From positions 3,348,001 through 3,412,000 of the forward strand of contig NZ_LT629690.1 of the NCBI RefSeq assembly GCF_900102185.1: a DNA stretch of 64,000 nt, read 5' to 3'. Position 1 is the stretch's first letter; the number at the start of each line of letters is the position of its first letter. Position numbers and translations under genes: made by a program. Under the pieces are notes generated by a model. It did no database searches. It was not told the DNA's origin and was given only the letters and a program-made list of their open reading frames with translations. Positions 15,078 to 23,290 of the stretch are shown piece by piece. The stretch comes from Terriglobus roseus (GTDB taxonomy: Bacteria; Acidobacteriota; Terriglobia; Terriglobales; Acidobacteriaceae).

Positions 15078-16652
15078 CTAGTGGACGGCGCCTTCTGGTG
15101 CCTTTTCGCCGCCCTTTGGTTTGCTTAGAAGGAAGGCGAGAAAGAACATGCCTGCCGTCATCCACGCCAACATGCGATAGACATCGGCATAGCCCATAAC
15201 GGCGGCCTGTTGGTTCAACTGTTGATACACGTTGGCCTGCGCGGCATATGGTCCTTGCGCCTGCCCTGCATGGATGCCGAGAAAATTGCCGACCTGTTGA
15301 ATGCTGTTGTTGAACTGGTCGTTCGCGTAGTTCATGTAGTTCTGCAGGCGCGCTTCATGAAAGAGCGTGCGATTGGTGACTTGCGCACCCGAGAGAGCGA
15401 TAAGGATGGAGCCGCCAATGTTACGTGCGAAGTTGACAAGGCCGCTGACCTGATTCGACGCTTCGCGCGGCAGACCCACGTATGCCGCATTCGTGATGGC
15501 AATAAAGCAGAACGGGATGGGTATGACCTGGATGACGCGGAGGAATGAGTTCTGGCCAAAGCTGATACCCAGCGTGATGTGCGTGGACATGTACCAGTAA
15601 GCAACGGCAAAGAAGACGAAGGCACAGGCGACCAATGTTCGCGCAGGAAGTTTGTCCGAGAGGATTCCGGCGATGGGGGCGCAAACGAGGAGAACGCATC
15701 CGCCAGCTGTGAGTGCCAAACCAGCGGTGGTGGCGTCGTAACCGAGCAGTTGTTGCGTGAATTGCGGTTGCAGCACCGTTCCAGCGTTGAGGATGCCACC
15801 GACCAACATCATGAGGAAGCAGCAGATGGCGAAGTTTCGGAAACGGAAGAGGCGCAGGTTCATGATGGGATTTTTGGCGCGCAGTTCCCACCAAATGAGC
15901 GCGATCATGCCGAAGACGAACATGGCTGCGAAGGTACGGATGAAGTTGGAGGCGAACCAGTCGTTTTCTTCGCCCTTATCAAGCGCGATCTGAAGGCCCG
16001 CCATGGAAATGGTGAGGAACGTGAGGCCGATGTAATCGACGTTCAGGAGGTTTTTCCTGTCGCCTTTAATCCATGGCGGATCGTCTACGAGGCGCGATAC
16101 CAGCAGGAAGGCAAGGATGCCGACGGGGATGTTGATGTAAAAAATCCAGCGCCAGGAGTAGTTATCAGTAATCCAACCGCCGAGGGTGGGACCGATGGAA
16201 GGCGCGAGAACCGCCACCAACGCGTAAAGCGAAAACGCCGTTCCGCGCTGTTTGGGGTCGAAGGAATCGGCCATGATGGCCTGTGCCATGGGTTGCAGAC
16301 CACCGCCGCCTGCGCCCTGCAAGACGCGGAAAAGCAGCAGCAAGGGCAGCGATGGGGCGATGCCGCAGAGGAAGCTGGCGATGGTGAAGATGGTGATGCA
16401 GAGCAGGAAGAAGTTTTTGCGACCGATGACGCTGGAGGCCCAGCCGCCCAAAGGCAACACGATGGCGTTGGACACCAGATAGCTGGTGAGCACCCATGTT
16501 CCCTGGTCCTGGCTGGCAGCCAGAGAGCCGGAAATGTGCGGCAGAGCCACGTTGGCGATGGAGGTGTCCAACACCTCCATAAAGGCGGCCAGCGCCACAG
16601 TACCGGCGATGAGCCAGGGATTAACCCTTGGTTTCCACTGTTCGTTCGCCAT
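15078..16652 (-). CDS. DHA2-family (EmrB/QacA-type) multidrug efflux transporter
   Basis: A 524-residue integral membrane protein with about 14 predicted helices, a proton-driven drug exporter of the DHA2 branch of the major facilitator superfamily. The first helix region carries FMEVLDTSIANVALPHI, and GGWITDNYSWRWIFYINIPVGI near residue 155 is the DHA2 signature. It has no adjacent EmrA adaptor or regulator. It is paralogous to the protein at 36487-38079. The start MANEQWKPRVNPWLIAG matches the family. Confidence 0.93.
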   Translation of the reverse strand: MANEQWKPRVNPWLIAGTVALAAFMEVLDTSIANVALPHISGSLAASQDQGTWVLTSYLVSNAIVLPLGGWASSVIGRKNFFLLCITIFTIASFLCGIAPSLPLLLLFRVLQGAGGGGLQPMAQAIMADSFDPKQRGTAFSLYALVAVLAPSIGPTLGGWITDNYSWRWIFYINIPVGILAFLLVSRLVDDPPWIKGDRKNLLNVDYIGLTFLTISMAGLQIALDKGEENDWFASNFIRTFAAMFVFGMIALIWWELRAKNPIMNLRLFRFRNFAICCFLMMLVGGILNAGTVLQPQFTQQLLGYDATTAGLALTAGGCVLLVCAPIAGILSDKLPARTLVACAFVFFAVAYWYMSTHITLGISFGQNSFLRVIQVIPIPFCFIAITNAAYVGLPREASNQVSGLVNFARNIGGSILIALSGAQVTNRTLFHEARLQNYMNYANDQFNNSIQQVGNFLGIHAGQAQGPYAAQANVYQQLNQQAAVMGYADVYRMLAWMTAGMFFLAFLLSKPKGGEKAPEGAVH

Positions 16653-16788
16653 GATGTTTAGGTAGATGCAGAAAATTTTCAGGAGTATTCATGGCATTTG
16701 TGAACACTTCGAAAGAAGGGGAGATTTCAGGCCCGATAGAATGGAGTGGCACCGAATTATCGCAAGGAGCTCCTTCTCAAAGGCACGC

Positions 16789-18231
16789 ATGCGTATTTAT
16801 CCTTTCCGCGCCCTCCGTTACAACACACAAAAAGTACAGCTGGAAGACGTTGTTACACAGCCGTACGACAAGATCTCGCCTGCAATGCAGGAAGCGTATT
16901 ACGAGAAAAGCCCCTTCAACCTGATCCGCGTGATCCTGGGCAAGCGCTTCCCTGCCGATACGGAGACGGAGAATGTGTACAGCCGCGCGGCAAAGACACT
17001 GCAGGACTGGCGCAAGGAAGCCGTGCTGGTGGAAGAGCGCGAGCCCGCCCTGTTTGGCTATGCGCAGCGCTACACCGTTCCCGGCACCAACGAAGTGCGC
17101 GAGCGCCGTGGACTGATCTGCCTGGGCCACCTGTACGACTATGCCGAGCAGGTGGTGTATCGCCACGAACAGACACTCGCTAAGCCGAAGAGCGATCGCC
17201 TTTCGCTGTTCAAGGCGACGCGCACGTACTGCGAACAGATTTATATGCTGTACAGCGATCCTTCGTTCACGGTGGAGAGCCTGGTGTTTGGCAATCGTAC
17301 GGGTGAGCCGACGATTCCTGCGGACGAAACTGTGACCGATGAGTACGGCGTTGTGCACTCCGTATGGAAGGTGACCGATCCGCATGTGCTGAATCTGCTG
17401 GTGGGCGCGCTTTCAGACAAGAAGCTGATCATTGCCGATGGACACCATCGCTATGAAACCTCGACTGCGTACGCACGTGAACGCGCTGCGGAGCTGGGCG
17501 TTGCGGATTCGACGCGTCAGCACGAACACAGCGAGAAGCAGGTGGGTGAGGCAGACGAATCGCCGTCGAACGATGCGGATATGAAGGCGGGACCGCAGTT
17601 GCCGGTGCCTCCGTTCCCCGAAGCCGCGATGATGATGACGCTGGTAAACACGGATGCTCCGGGCATCACGATTCTGCCGACGCACCGCATTGTGTATGGA
17701 CTGAAGGACTTTTCTTCGCAGGCGTTTCTGGATAAGGCTGCCGAGTTCTTCGATGTGAGCAAGGTGGAAGCGAAGGCTGTGGCCGCGGGTTCTGACGCCG
17801 AAGGTGTTGAGAGTGCCGCAGAGCGTCTTGCACCGCTGAATGGTACGGAAGGCGTTGCGTTCCTGGCTGTGATGGCCGATGGAACGTGGTTGCTGAAGGC
17901 GAAGAAGGCTGCGGTGGAAGGCGCGCTGCAGCATGTGCCGCCGCGTCAGCGTGTGATGGATGTGGTTCAACTACACGCGCTGGTGCTGGAGCAGTTGCTC
18001 GAGCTTACGCCGGAATCGATTCGTCAGCAGGAGAATTTGCGTTATCTGCGTAGCGCGGAAGATGCAGCAGCACAGGTGGCGCGCGGCGAGGCGGACATTG
18101 CATTCCTGATCAAGCCCGTAACGTTGGATCAGATGAAGGAAGTGTCGCTGGGTGGCGAAGTGATGCCGCAGAAGTCGACCGACTTTTATCCGAAGCTGCT
18201 GAGCGGACTTGCTTTCTACGCATTGGACTAA
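16789..18231 (+). CDS. DUF1015 family protein
   Basis: A 480-residue cytoplasmic protein of the DUF1015 family, whose function is not established. The start MRIYPFRALRY is typical. Characteristic segments seen are DVVTQPYDKISPAMQ, the tract YYEKSPFNLIRV, IADGHHRYET (about residue 218), and MTLVNTDAPGITILPTHRIV. A hydrophilic insertion of about 40 residues (near 245-285, Glu/Asp/Ser-rich) follows the HHRYET motif and seems lineage-specific. It is followed after 9 bases by tsaE. Confidence 0.85.
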   Translation: MRIYPFRALRYNTQKVQLEDVVTQPYDKISPAMQEAYYEKSPFNLIRVILGKRFPADTETENVYSRAAKTLQDWRKEAVLVEEREPALFGYAQRYTVPGTNEVRERRGLICLGHLYDYAEQVVYRHEQTLAKPKSDRLSLFKATRTYCEQIYMLYSDPSFTVESLVFGNRTGEPTIPADETVTDEYGVVHSVWKVTDPHVLNLLVGALSDKKLIIADGHHRYETSTAYARERAAELGVADSTRQHEHSEKQVGEADESPSNDADMKAGPQLPVPPFPEAAMMMTLVNTDAPGITILPTHRIVYGLKDFSSQAFLDKAAEFFDVSKVEAKAVAAGSDAEGVESAAERLAPLNGTEGVAFLAVMADGTWLLKAKKAAVEGALQHVPPRQRVMDVVQLHALVLEQLLELTPESIRQQENLRYLRSAEDAAAQVARGEADIAFLIKPVTLDQMKEVSLGGEVMPQKSTDFYPKLLSGLAFYALD

Positions 18232-18240
18232 TTGAAGTAA

Positions 18241-18678
18241 ATGATTGAAAAACGGCTGAAAACACGCAGCGTGAATGGCACGATGGCGCTGGCGCAGAAC
18301 ATCATGGAATTGATGTTGCCTGCGCCGCGCCTCGTGATTCTGAAGGGCGATCTGGGCGCGGGTAAGACCACGCTAGTGAAAGGCATTGCGCAGTGCATTG
18401 GCGCGAATGCTGAGGATGTCACTAGCCCCACGTTCACGCTGGTGCATGAGTATCAAGGCACGAAGCTGAAGCTGTATCACCTGGATCTGTATCGTCTTGA
18501 AAAAGACGAGGAACTGCTTTCGCTTGGCATTGAGGAGATGGAAGCTGATCCGAATGCGCTGGTGCTGGTGGAGTGGGGCGAGAAGTTTCCGTCACTGCTG
18601 CAGCGGGCGCGCGGCGCGGTGGTGATCACGCAGGGCGAGGAGCCAGATGAGCGCTGGTTCTTTGTGCAGATGCTGTAG
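18241..18678 (+). CDS. tsaE: tRNA threonylcarbamoyladenosine biosynthesis ATPase TsaE
   Basis: A 145-residue P-loop ATPase of the TsaB-TsaD-TsaE complex that makes t6A at position 37 of tRNA. GDLGAGKTTLVKGIA (near residue 37) is the Walker A, SPTFTLVHEY follows, HLDLYRL contains the expected Asp, and LVEWGEKFP is the C-terminal signature. Length is typical. tsaB and tsaD are not in the window. Confidence 0.95.
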   Translation: MIEKRLKTRSVNGTMALAQNIMELMLPAPRLVILKGDLGAGKTTLVKGIAQCIGANAEDVTSPTFTLVHEYQGTKLKLYHLDLYRLEKDEELLSLGIEEMEADPNALVLVEWGEKFPSLLQRARGAVVITQGEEPDERWFFVQML

Positions 18679-18716
18679 GCGCGTTCTCCCCTTCATAAAA
18701 CCGATAAACTAGAACG

Positions 18717-20519
18717 ATGCCGCCGATTCTTAACGCGCAATCCGTCTCGAAGCGCTATGGCGCACGTGTCCTGTTTCAGAATGTTTCGCTGGTTGTTTCT
18801 GATGGCGAACGGCTTGGCTTAGTCGGGCCGAATGGCGCTGGCAAGTCCACGCTACTGAATATTCTTGCTGGGCGCGAAGATGCCGACACCGGCGAAGTGG
18901 CCGTGCGCAAGCGCGCGCGTGTTGGCGTGATTCATCAGATCAGCGAGTTCCCTGCCGGCATGACGGTGCGCGGCGTTCTGGAGCGTGCGCTGGTGGACGG
19001 CAACGTGCCGGAGAACGAGCATGAACAGCGGCTGCGCGAGTTGATGGGCCGCACTGGATTTCCTGACGAGAACGCGGAGGCGCGGAGCCTGTCGGGCGGA
19101 TGGCGCAAGCGGCTGGCCATCTGCGAAGGCGTCATCGTTGAGCCTGACGTGTTGCTTCTAGACGAGCCGACGAACCATCTTGATCTGGGTGGCATTGAGT
19201 GGCTGGAAGAATTGCTCAACTACATCCCCAGCGCGTGCGTAATTATTTCGCATGACCGCTATTTTCTTGAGGCTGTCAGCAACGAAACGGCTGAGCTGAA
19301 CCGTGTGTATCCTGACGGCATCTTCCGCGTGCATGGTGCGTACTCAAAGTTTCTGGAAGAGCGCGAGTTGTACCTGGCAGCGCAGGCAAAGCAGACGGAG
19401 AGTCTGCGTAACCAGGTGAAGACAGAGATTGAGTGGCTGCGCCGCGGGCCGAAGGCTCGTACGACGAAGAGCAAGGCACGCATTGATAAAGCGCACGAGA
19501 TGATTGGCGAATTGGCTGATCGTAATGCGCGCGCGCAGAAGGCATCCGCGAATATTGATTTTGTTGCTACGGATCGGCAGACGAAGCGGCTGATTGAAGC
19601 TGAGAATGTTTCCCTGGAGTTCGACGGGAAGACGGTAGTTCGTGATCTTAACTATGTGATGACGGCGCGAGCACGCGTTGGACTGGTTGGACCGAACGGC
19701 AGCGGCAAGACTACGATTCTGCGGTTGTTGACGGGTGAGTTGGAACCGACCAGCGGAACGATCAAGCGGGCGAATCAGCTTCGTGTGGTTTATTTTTCGC
19801 AGGCTCGTGAGATTGATACGTCGCTGACGCTGCGGCAGGCGTTGTCGCCTGAGGGTGATTCAGTTGTTCACAATGGGCGGCAGGTGCATGTGGCCAGTTG
19901 GGCTGCGCGCTTTCTGTTTACGGGTGAGCAGTTGAATCAGCCGGTGGAACGGTTGAGCGGTGGCGAACGCGCGCGTGTGTTGATTGCGCGGTTGATGTTG
20001 CAGCCTGCGGATTTGCTGCTGCTGGATGAGCCGACGAACGATCTGGACATCCCCACGTTGGAGATTCTGGAAGAGAGTCTGCTGGAGTATCCCGGTGCAC
20101 TGGTGCTGGTGACGCATGATCGCTACATGTTGAACCGTGTGGCGACGACGGTGCTTGGCTTGGATGGCAAGGGCAACACGGAACAGTTTGCGGACTTTGC
20201 GCAGTGGGAAGACTGGATGAATGAGAAGCCAGTGGCTGCTCCACCGATTGTGGAAGTGGCAAAGCCCGTGGAAGTGGTGGAACCCGCTGCTGCGAAGAAG
20301 AAGTTGAGCTTCAACGAACAGCGTGAGTGGTCGTCACTGGAAGAGCGTATTGCCACGGCGGAATCGCGTGTGACTGCTGCGGAGCTTGCGTTGGCGAGTC
20401 CTGCGATTGCAGTGGATGCTGCAGCGCTGCAGGATGCGCTGCTGGAGCAGACGAATGCTCAAGGTGAGTTGGCGGAACTGTATGCGCGATGGGAAGTGCT
20501 GGCCGAACGCGCGATGTAA
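18717..20519 (+). CDS. ABC-F family ATPase (Uup-like)
   Basis: A 600-residue soluble ABC-F protein with two fused nucleotide-binding domains and no membrane part. Such proteins act on ribosomes. Domain 1 has GPNGAGKSTLL (near residue 39), LSGGWRKRL and LLDEPTNHLD; domain 2 has GPNGSGKTTI, LSGGERARV and LLDEPTNDLD. The linker between the domains is charged. The C-terminal end (about 530-600) is predicted to be coiled coil, as in Uup. Its stop abuts the convergent zinc ribbon stop at 20520. Confidence 0.92.
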   Translation: MPPILNAQSVSKRYGARVLFQNVSLVVSDGERLGLVGPNGAGKSTLLNILAGREDADTGEVAVRKRARVGVIHQISEFPAGMTVRGVLERALVDGNVPENEHEQRLRELMGRTGFPDENAEARSLSGGWRKRLAICEGVIVEPDVLLLDEPTNHLDLGGIEWLEELLNYIPSACVIISHDRYFLEAVSNETAELNRVYPDGIFRVHGAYSKFLEERELYLAAQAKQTESLRNQVKTEIEWLRRGPKARTTKSKARIDKAHEMIGELADRNARAQKASANIDFVATDRQTKRLIEAENVSLEFDGKTVVRDLNYVMTARARVGLVGPNGSGKTTILRLLTGELEPTSGTIKRANQLRVVYFSQAREIDTSLTLRQALSPEGDSVVHNGRQVHVASWAARFLFTGEQLNQPVERLSGGERARVLIARLMLQPADLLLLDEPTNDLDIPTLEILEESLLEYPGALVLVTHDRYMLNRVATTVLGLDGKGNTEQFADFAQWEDWMNEKPVAAPPIVEVAKPVEVVEPAAAKKKLSFNEQREWSSLEERIATAESRVTAAELALASPAIAVDAAALQDALLEQTNAQGELAELYARWEVLAERAM

Positions 20520-20735
20520 TCAGCGCCACTCGGCGGGATCTTCCGCGTTGCGACGCAACGGGCGATAGAAGGTCAGATTGCAGATGACGCAGCGCCACGG
20601 ATAGCGATGGAAGAACGGCATGATGTGCGTCTGCAGGATGCCTTCGCGAAGCACACGTTCGAATCGGTCGCTGCCGCAACGAGCGCAGATGCGCTTTCCC
20701 TGCTTGTCGTATCGTGCGCGAGTGAGGATGCTCAT
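20520..20735 (-). CDS. small zinc-ribbon protein of unknown function
   Basis: A 71-residue protein with two CxxC pairs, ICARCGSD (about residues 16-23) and RCVICNLT (about 48-55), which should bind one zinc. The start at 20735 shares an ATGA overlap with the upstream amidohydrolase, so translation is coupled. The gene ends immediately next to the ABC-F stop. I do not recognise a specific function; such ribbons are often nucleic-acid or protein adaptors. Confidence 0.65.
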   Translation of the reverse strand: MSILTRARYDKQGKRICARCGSDRFERVLREGILQTHIMPFFHRYPWRCVICNLTFYRPLRRNAEDPAEWR

Positions 20736-22000
20736 CGCTTGATCACCTCGCCATTTTTCATTACGAATTGCACGTGCGTAAGAGCGGAGATGTCTTTGAT
20801 GGGATCGCCGGGAACAGCGATGACGTCTGCAAAGAAGCCGGGCTTTAACTGACCGATGCTGTTTTCCCAATCGAGAAGTTTTGCGCCGTTGATGAGGTCT
20901 GCGTGCAGGACGTCTGCAGCGCTCATGCCGTACTTCACCATGAGTTCCATCTCGCGCGCCTGTGTGCCGTGTGGGAATGGACCTACGTCAGAACCTACGG
21001 CGAAGGGGACGCCAGCCGCGATTTGCTTCTTGAATTCCGCAGCGTGAAAGGCTTCGCTTTCGCGGCGACGTTGCGTGGCTGTGGGTGATTCCGTGTGCTC
21101 TGCGAAGTATTCGCTGATGGCGAAGGTGGGCACGGCGAAGATGCCCTTCTCTTTCATCTGCTTCATGGTTTCTGACGAAAGAAAATCAGCGTGATCAACA
21201 GATGCCACGCCCGCGGCTACAGCGTAGCCCGTGCCGGGTTCTGCTGTTGCGTGGACGGCGACTCTGCTGCCGGTGCGCTTTGCTTCTGCGACGGCTGCGG
21301 TGAGTTGTTCCTGCGTGTATTGGTAGGGTGATGTGAAGACGCCGTCGTGCAGATTGTCGCGGCCGGTCTCGTACATCTTTACGAAGTCCGCGCCCTGCTT
21401 GCGCTGTTCGCGAATGGTGTGCAGGACTTCGTCTGTGCTGTCGGCGCGATCGGCATTGCTTAACAGATGTTGTTCTGGGTTCTTGCCACTGTTGTCTTCG
21501 TGGCCGCCGGTGATGTCGATGGCGTTGCAGGAGACGCGCATGCGCGGGCCGGGGATCAAGCCGCGATTGATGGCGTTGCGCACCGCAACATCCGCGCAGC
21601 CCGCGCCTTCGGTGCCCATGTCGCGTTCGGCGGTGAAGCCGGCGAGGAGGTCGTGCCTTGCTGCGTCGGCGGCGATGAGTGTGCGTTCCGGAACGCTTTC
21701 ATCTACGGTTTGGTTAGCTTCGTTACCTACATGAAGGAAGAGATGCGTGTGTGCGTCGATGAGGCCGGGCATCAGCGTGGTGTCGCCGAGTTCAATGACT
21801 TCTGCACCGGCAGGATGCGTTACGTGGGTTCCTGCTTCCTTGATCCTGGTGCCTTCCACGAGCACTTCGCCCGGAGTAAGCGTCTTTCCTGCTGCTACAT
21901 CGAGGATGCGTGCTGCGTGCAACACGACGGTGTGAGGCTGCTGTTGTGCAAGCAGCGCCGCGGGACAGAGCAGGGCGAAGGTTACGGAGGCAATCTTCAT
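20732..22000 (-). CDS. exported metal-dependent amidohydrolase
   Basis: A 422-residue protein with a signal peptide (residues 1-18, ending LLAQ) and a TIM-barrel amidohydrolase fold. Seen metal-site segments are GLIDAHTHLF (HxH near residue 85), a Lys in DFVKMYE, VHATAEPG, SVDHADFL and VGSDVGPFPHG. The architecture matches the imidazolonepropionase-like or peptidase-type amidohydrolase group, and the substrate is unknown. It may be periplasmic. It is followed by the zinc ribbon with a 4-base overlap. Confidence 0.85.
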   Translation of the reverse strand: MKIASVTFALLCPAALLAQQQPHTVVLHAARILDVAAGKTLTPGEVLVEGTRIKEAGTHVTHPAGAEVIELGDTTLMPGLIDAHTHLFLHVGNEANQTVDESVPERTLIAADAARHDLLAGFTAERDMGTEGAGCADVAVRNAINRGLIPGPRMRVSCNAIDITGGHEDNSGKNPEQHLLSNADRADSTDEVLHTIREQRKQGADFVKMYETGRDNLHDGVFTSPYQYTQEQLTAAVAEAKRTGSRVAVHATAEPGTGYAVAAGVASVDHADFLSSETMKQMKEKGIFAVPTFAISEYFAEHTESPTATQRRRESEAFHAAEFKKQIAAGVPFAVGSDVGPFPHGTQAREMELMVKYGMSAADVLHADLINGAKLLDWENSIGQLKPGFFADVIAVPGDPIKDISALTHVQFVMKNGEVIKR

Positions 22001-22130
22001 GCTTGTTTTCGCAGCATACGCGAGGCGATATCAGTTTTCTATGACAGTTTTTCACCCGAACGGCTTCAGCCTTTTGTCGCAAGAAGCGGCGTAGCAAGAC
22101 CACGTGAGTGTTATGGCGTTGGAAGATTTA

Positions 22131-23243
22131 CTAGCGGCGGAGCTTGGAGGCTATCCAGAACTGCTGCAGGATGTAGTTGTCTGTCATGCCTGCAATGTAG
22201 TCGGCGACGGTGCGGGGCAGGCCGTCGACGGCGCTTTCTTCGATGTAGCCTGCGGGCATGCGAGAAGGATCCTGCATGTAGAACTGGAAGAGCGTGGTGA
22301 CGACGTGCTCCGCCTTGGAGTGCTCTGCTTCGAGGAAGTCGCAGGTGTAAAGCTTGCCGTAGAGATAGGCTTTTTCTTCCTGACGTTGTGCTTCCATTGC
22401 AGGAGAGAATGTGGCGACACGCTCCGGGCAGTTGCGCACATCGTCCAATGAACGCAGGCGATGCTGCATGACATTGGCCGCGGTGTTTTCAATGAGGTCG
22501 CAGGTGAGTTCGCTCTGCATGAGCTGCAGCGCTTCGTGAAAGTGGAACTTTTGCGAGACGCCGGGATGGATCTCCTGCACCTTTTCGTAAGCGCGACCCA
22601 TGATGCCGATGTTGGCGCAGATGTGTTCGATTTCGAGGAGGCCGCTTTCTACGCCGTCATCGAGATCAGCGGTGAGGTATGCAATCTCATCCGCGAGGTC
22701 AATCAATTGCGCTTCGAGCGGTGGACGCTGATTGAGAAAGTATGGCTGCAACGCGGGATAGTCGATCGCGCTGTAATCGCGTGAGTGTTTCACGATGCCT
22801 TCGCGGACGCCGAGCGTGAGGTTCAATCCGCGATGCGCAGCGTACCAGTCTTCAAAGTGTTCGACGATGCGTAGCGCGTGCAGATTGTGATCGAAGCGAA
22901 GGCCGTGTTTGCGCAGGCATTGATCCAGCGCACGTTCGCCTGCGTGACCAAAGGGTGGATGGCCGATGTCGTGAACGAGTGCGAGGGTTTCAACGAGTTC
23001 TTCGTTCAGGCCGAGGCATCGCGCTACTTCGCGTGCGATCTGCACCACCTCAATGGTGTGCGTGAGCCGTGAGCGGAAGTGATCCGATTCGCGACTGGTG
23101 AAGACCTGCGTTTTGCCTGCGAGGCGACGGAAGGCACGCGCCTGCACCACGCGTTCGCGATCGCGTTCGAAACCGGGAGCACGAAGCTCCGCGGTCTCTG
23201 ACCACTCACGCTGCAGCAATGCCTGCTCTGCCACGCCACGCAC
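22131..23243 (-). CDS. deoxyguanosinetriphosphate triphosphohydrolase-like protein
   Basis: A 370-residue HD-domain dNTP triphosphohydrolase that hydrolyses dNTPs to nucleosides and triphosphate, in the cytoplasm. The HD metal site is intact: RLTHTIEVVQIA, ALVHDIGHPPFGHAGE (HD near residue 91), and ADEIAYLTADLDDG. VQARAFRRLAGKTQVFTS is the N-terminal dGTPase signature. The start is uncertain: GTG 23243 is the first legal start in frame, but it has no good ribosome site, and family members often begin slightly upstream. It follows the TPR gene by 47 bases. Confidence 0.9.
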   Translation of the reverse strand: MRGVAEQALLQREWSETAELRAPGFERDRERVVQARAFRRLAGKTQVFTSRESDHFRSRLTHTIEVVQIAREVARCLGLNEELVETLALVHDIGHPPFGHAGERALDQCLRKHGLRFDHNLHALRIVEHFEDWYAAHRGLNLTLGVREGIVKHSRDYSAIDYPALQPYFLNQRPPLEAQLIDLADEIAYLTADLDDGVESGLLEIEHICANIGIMGRAYEKVQEIHPGVSQKFHFHEALQLMQSELTCDLIENTAANVMQHRLRSLDDVRNCPERVATFSPAMEAQRQEEKAYLYGKLYTCDFLEAEHSKAEHVVTTLFQFYMQDPSRMPAGYIEESAVDGLPRTVADYIAGMTDNYILQQFWIASKLRR

Positions 23244-23290
23244 GCTGCATGAGCGCAGGTCGTAGCAGGCGTCGATTGGAGCAACAGTGC

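Noticed and set aside
14959-15165. A 68-codon minus-strand frame overlapping the DHA2 end.
   Set aside because: Arg-rich, no ribosome site, and it overlaps the certain DHA2 gene.
15579-16661. A 360-codon plus-strand frame opposite the DHA2 gene.
   Set aside because: It is highly charged with no domain; the DHA2 motifs decide for the minus strand.
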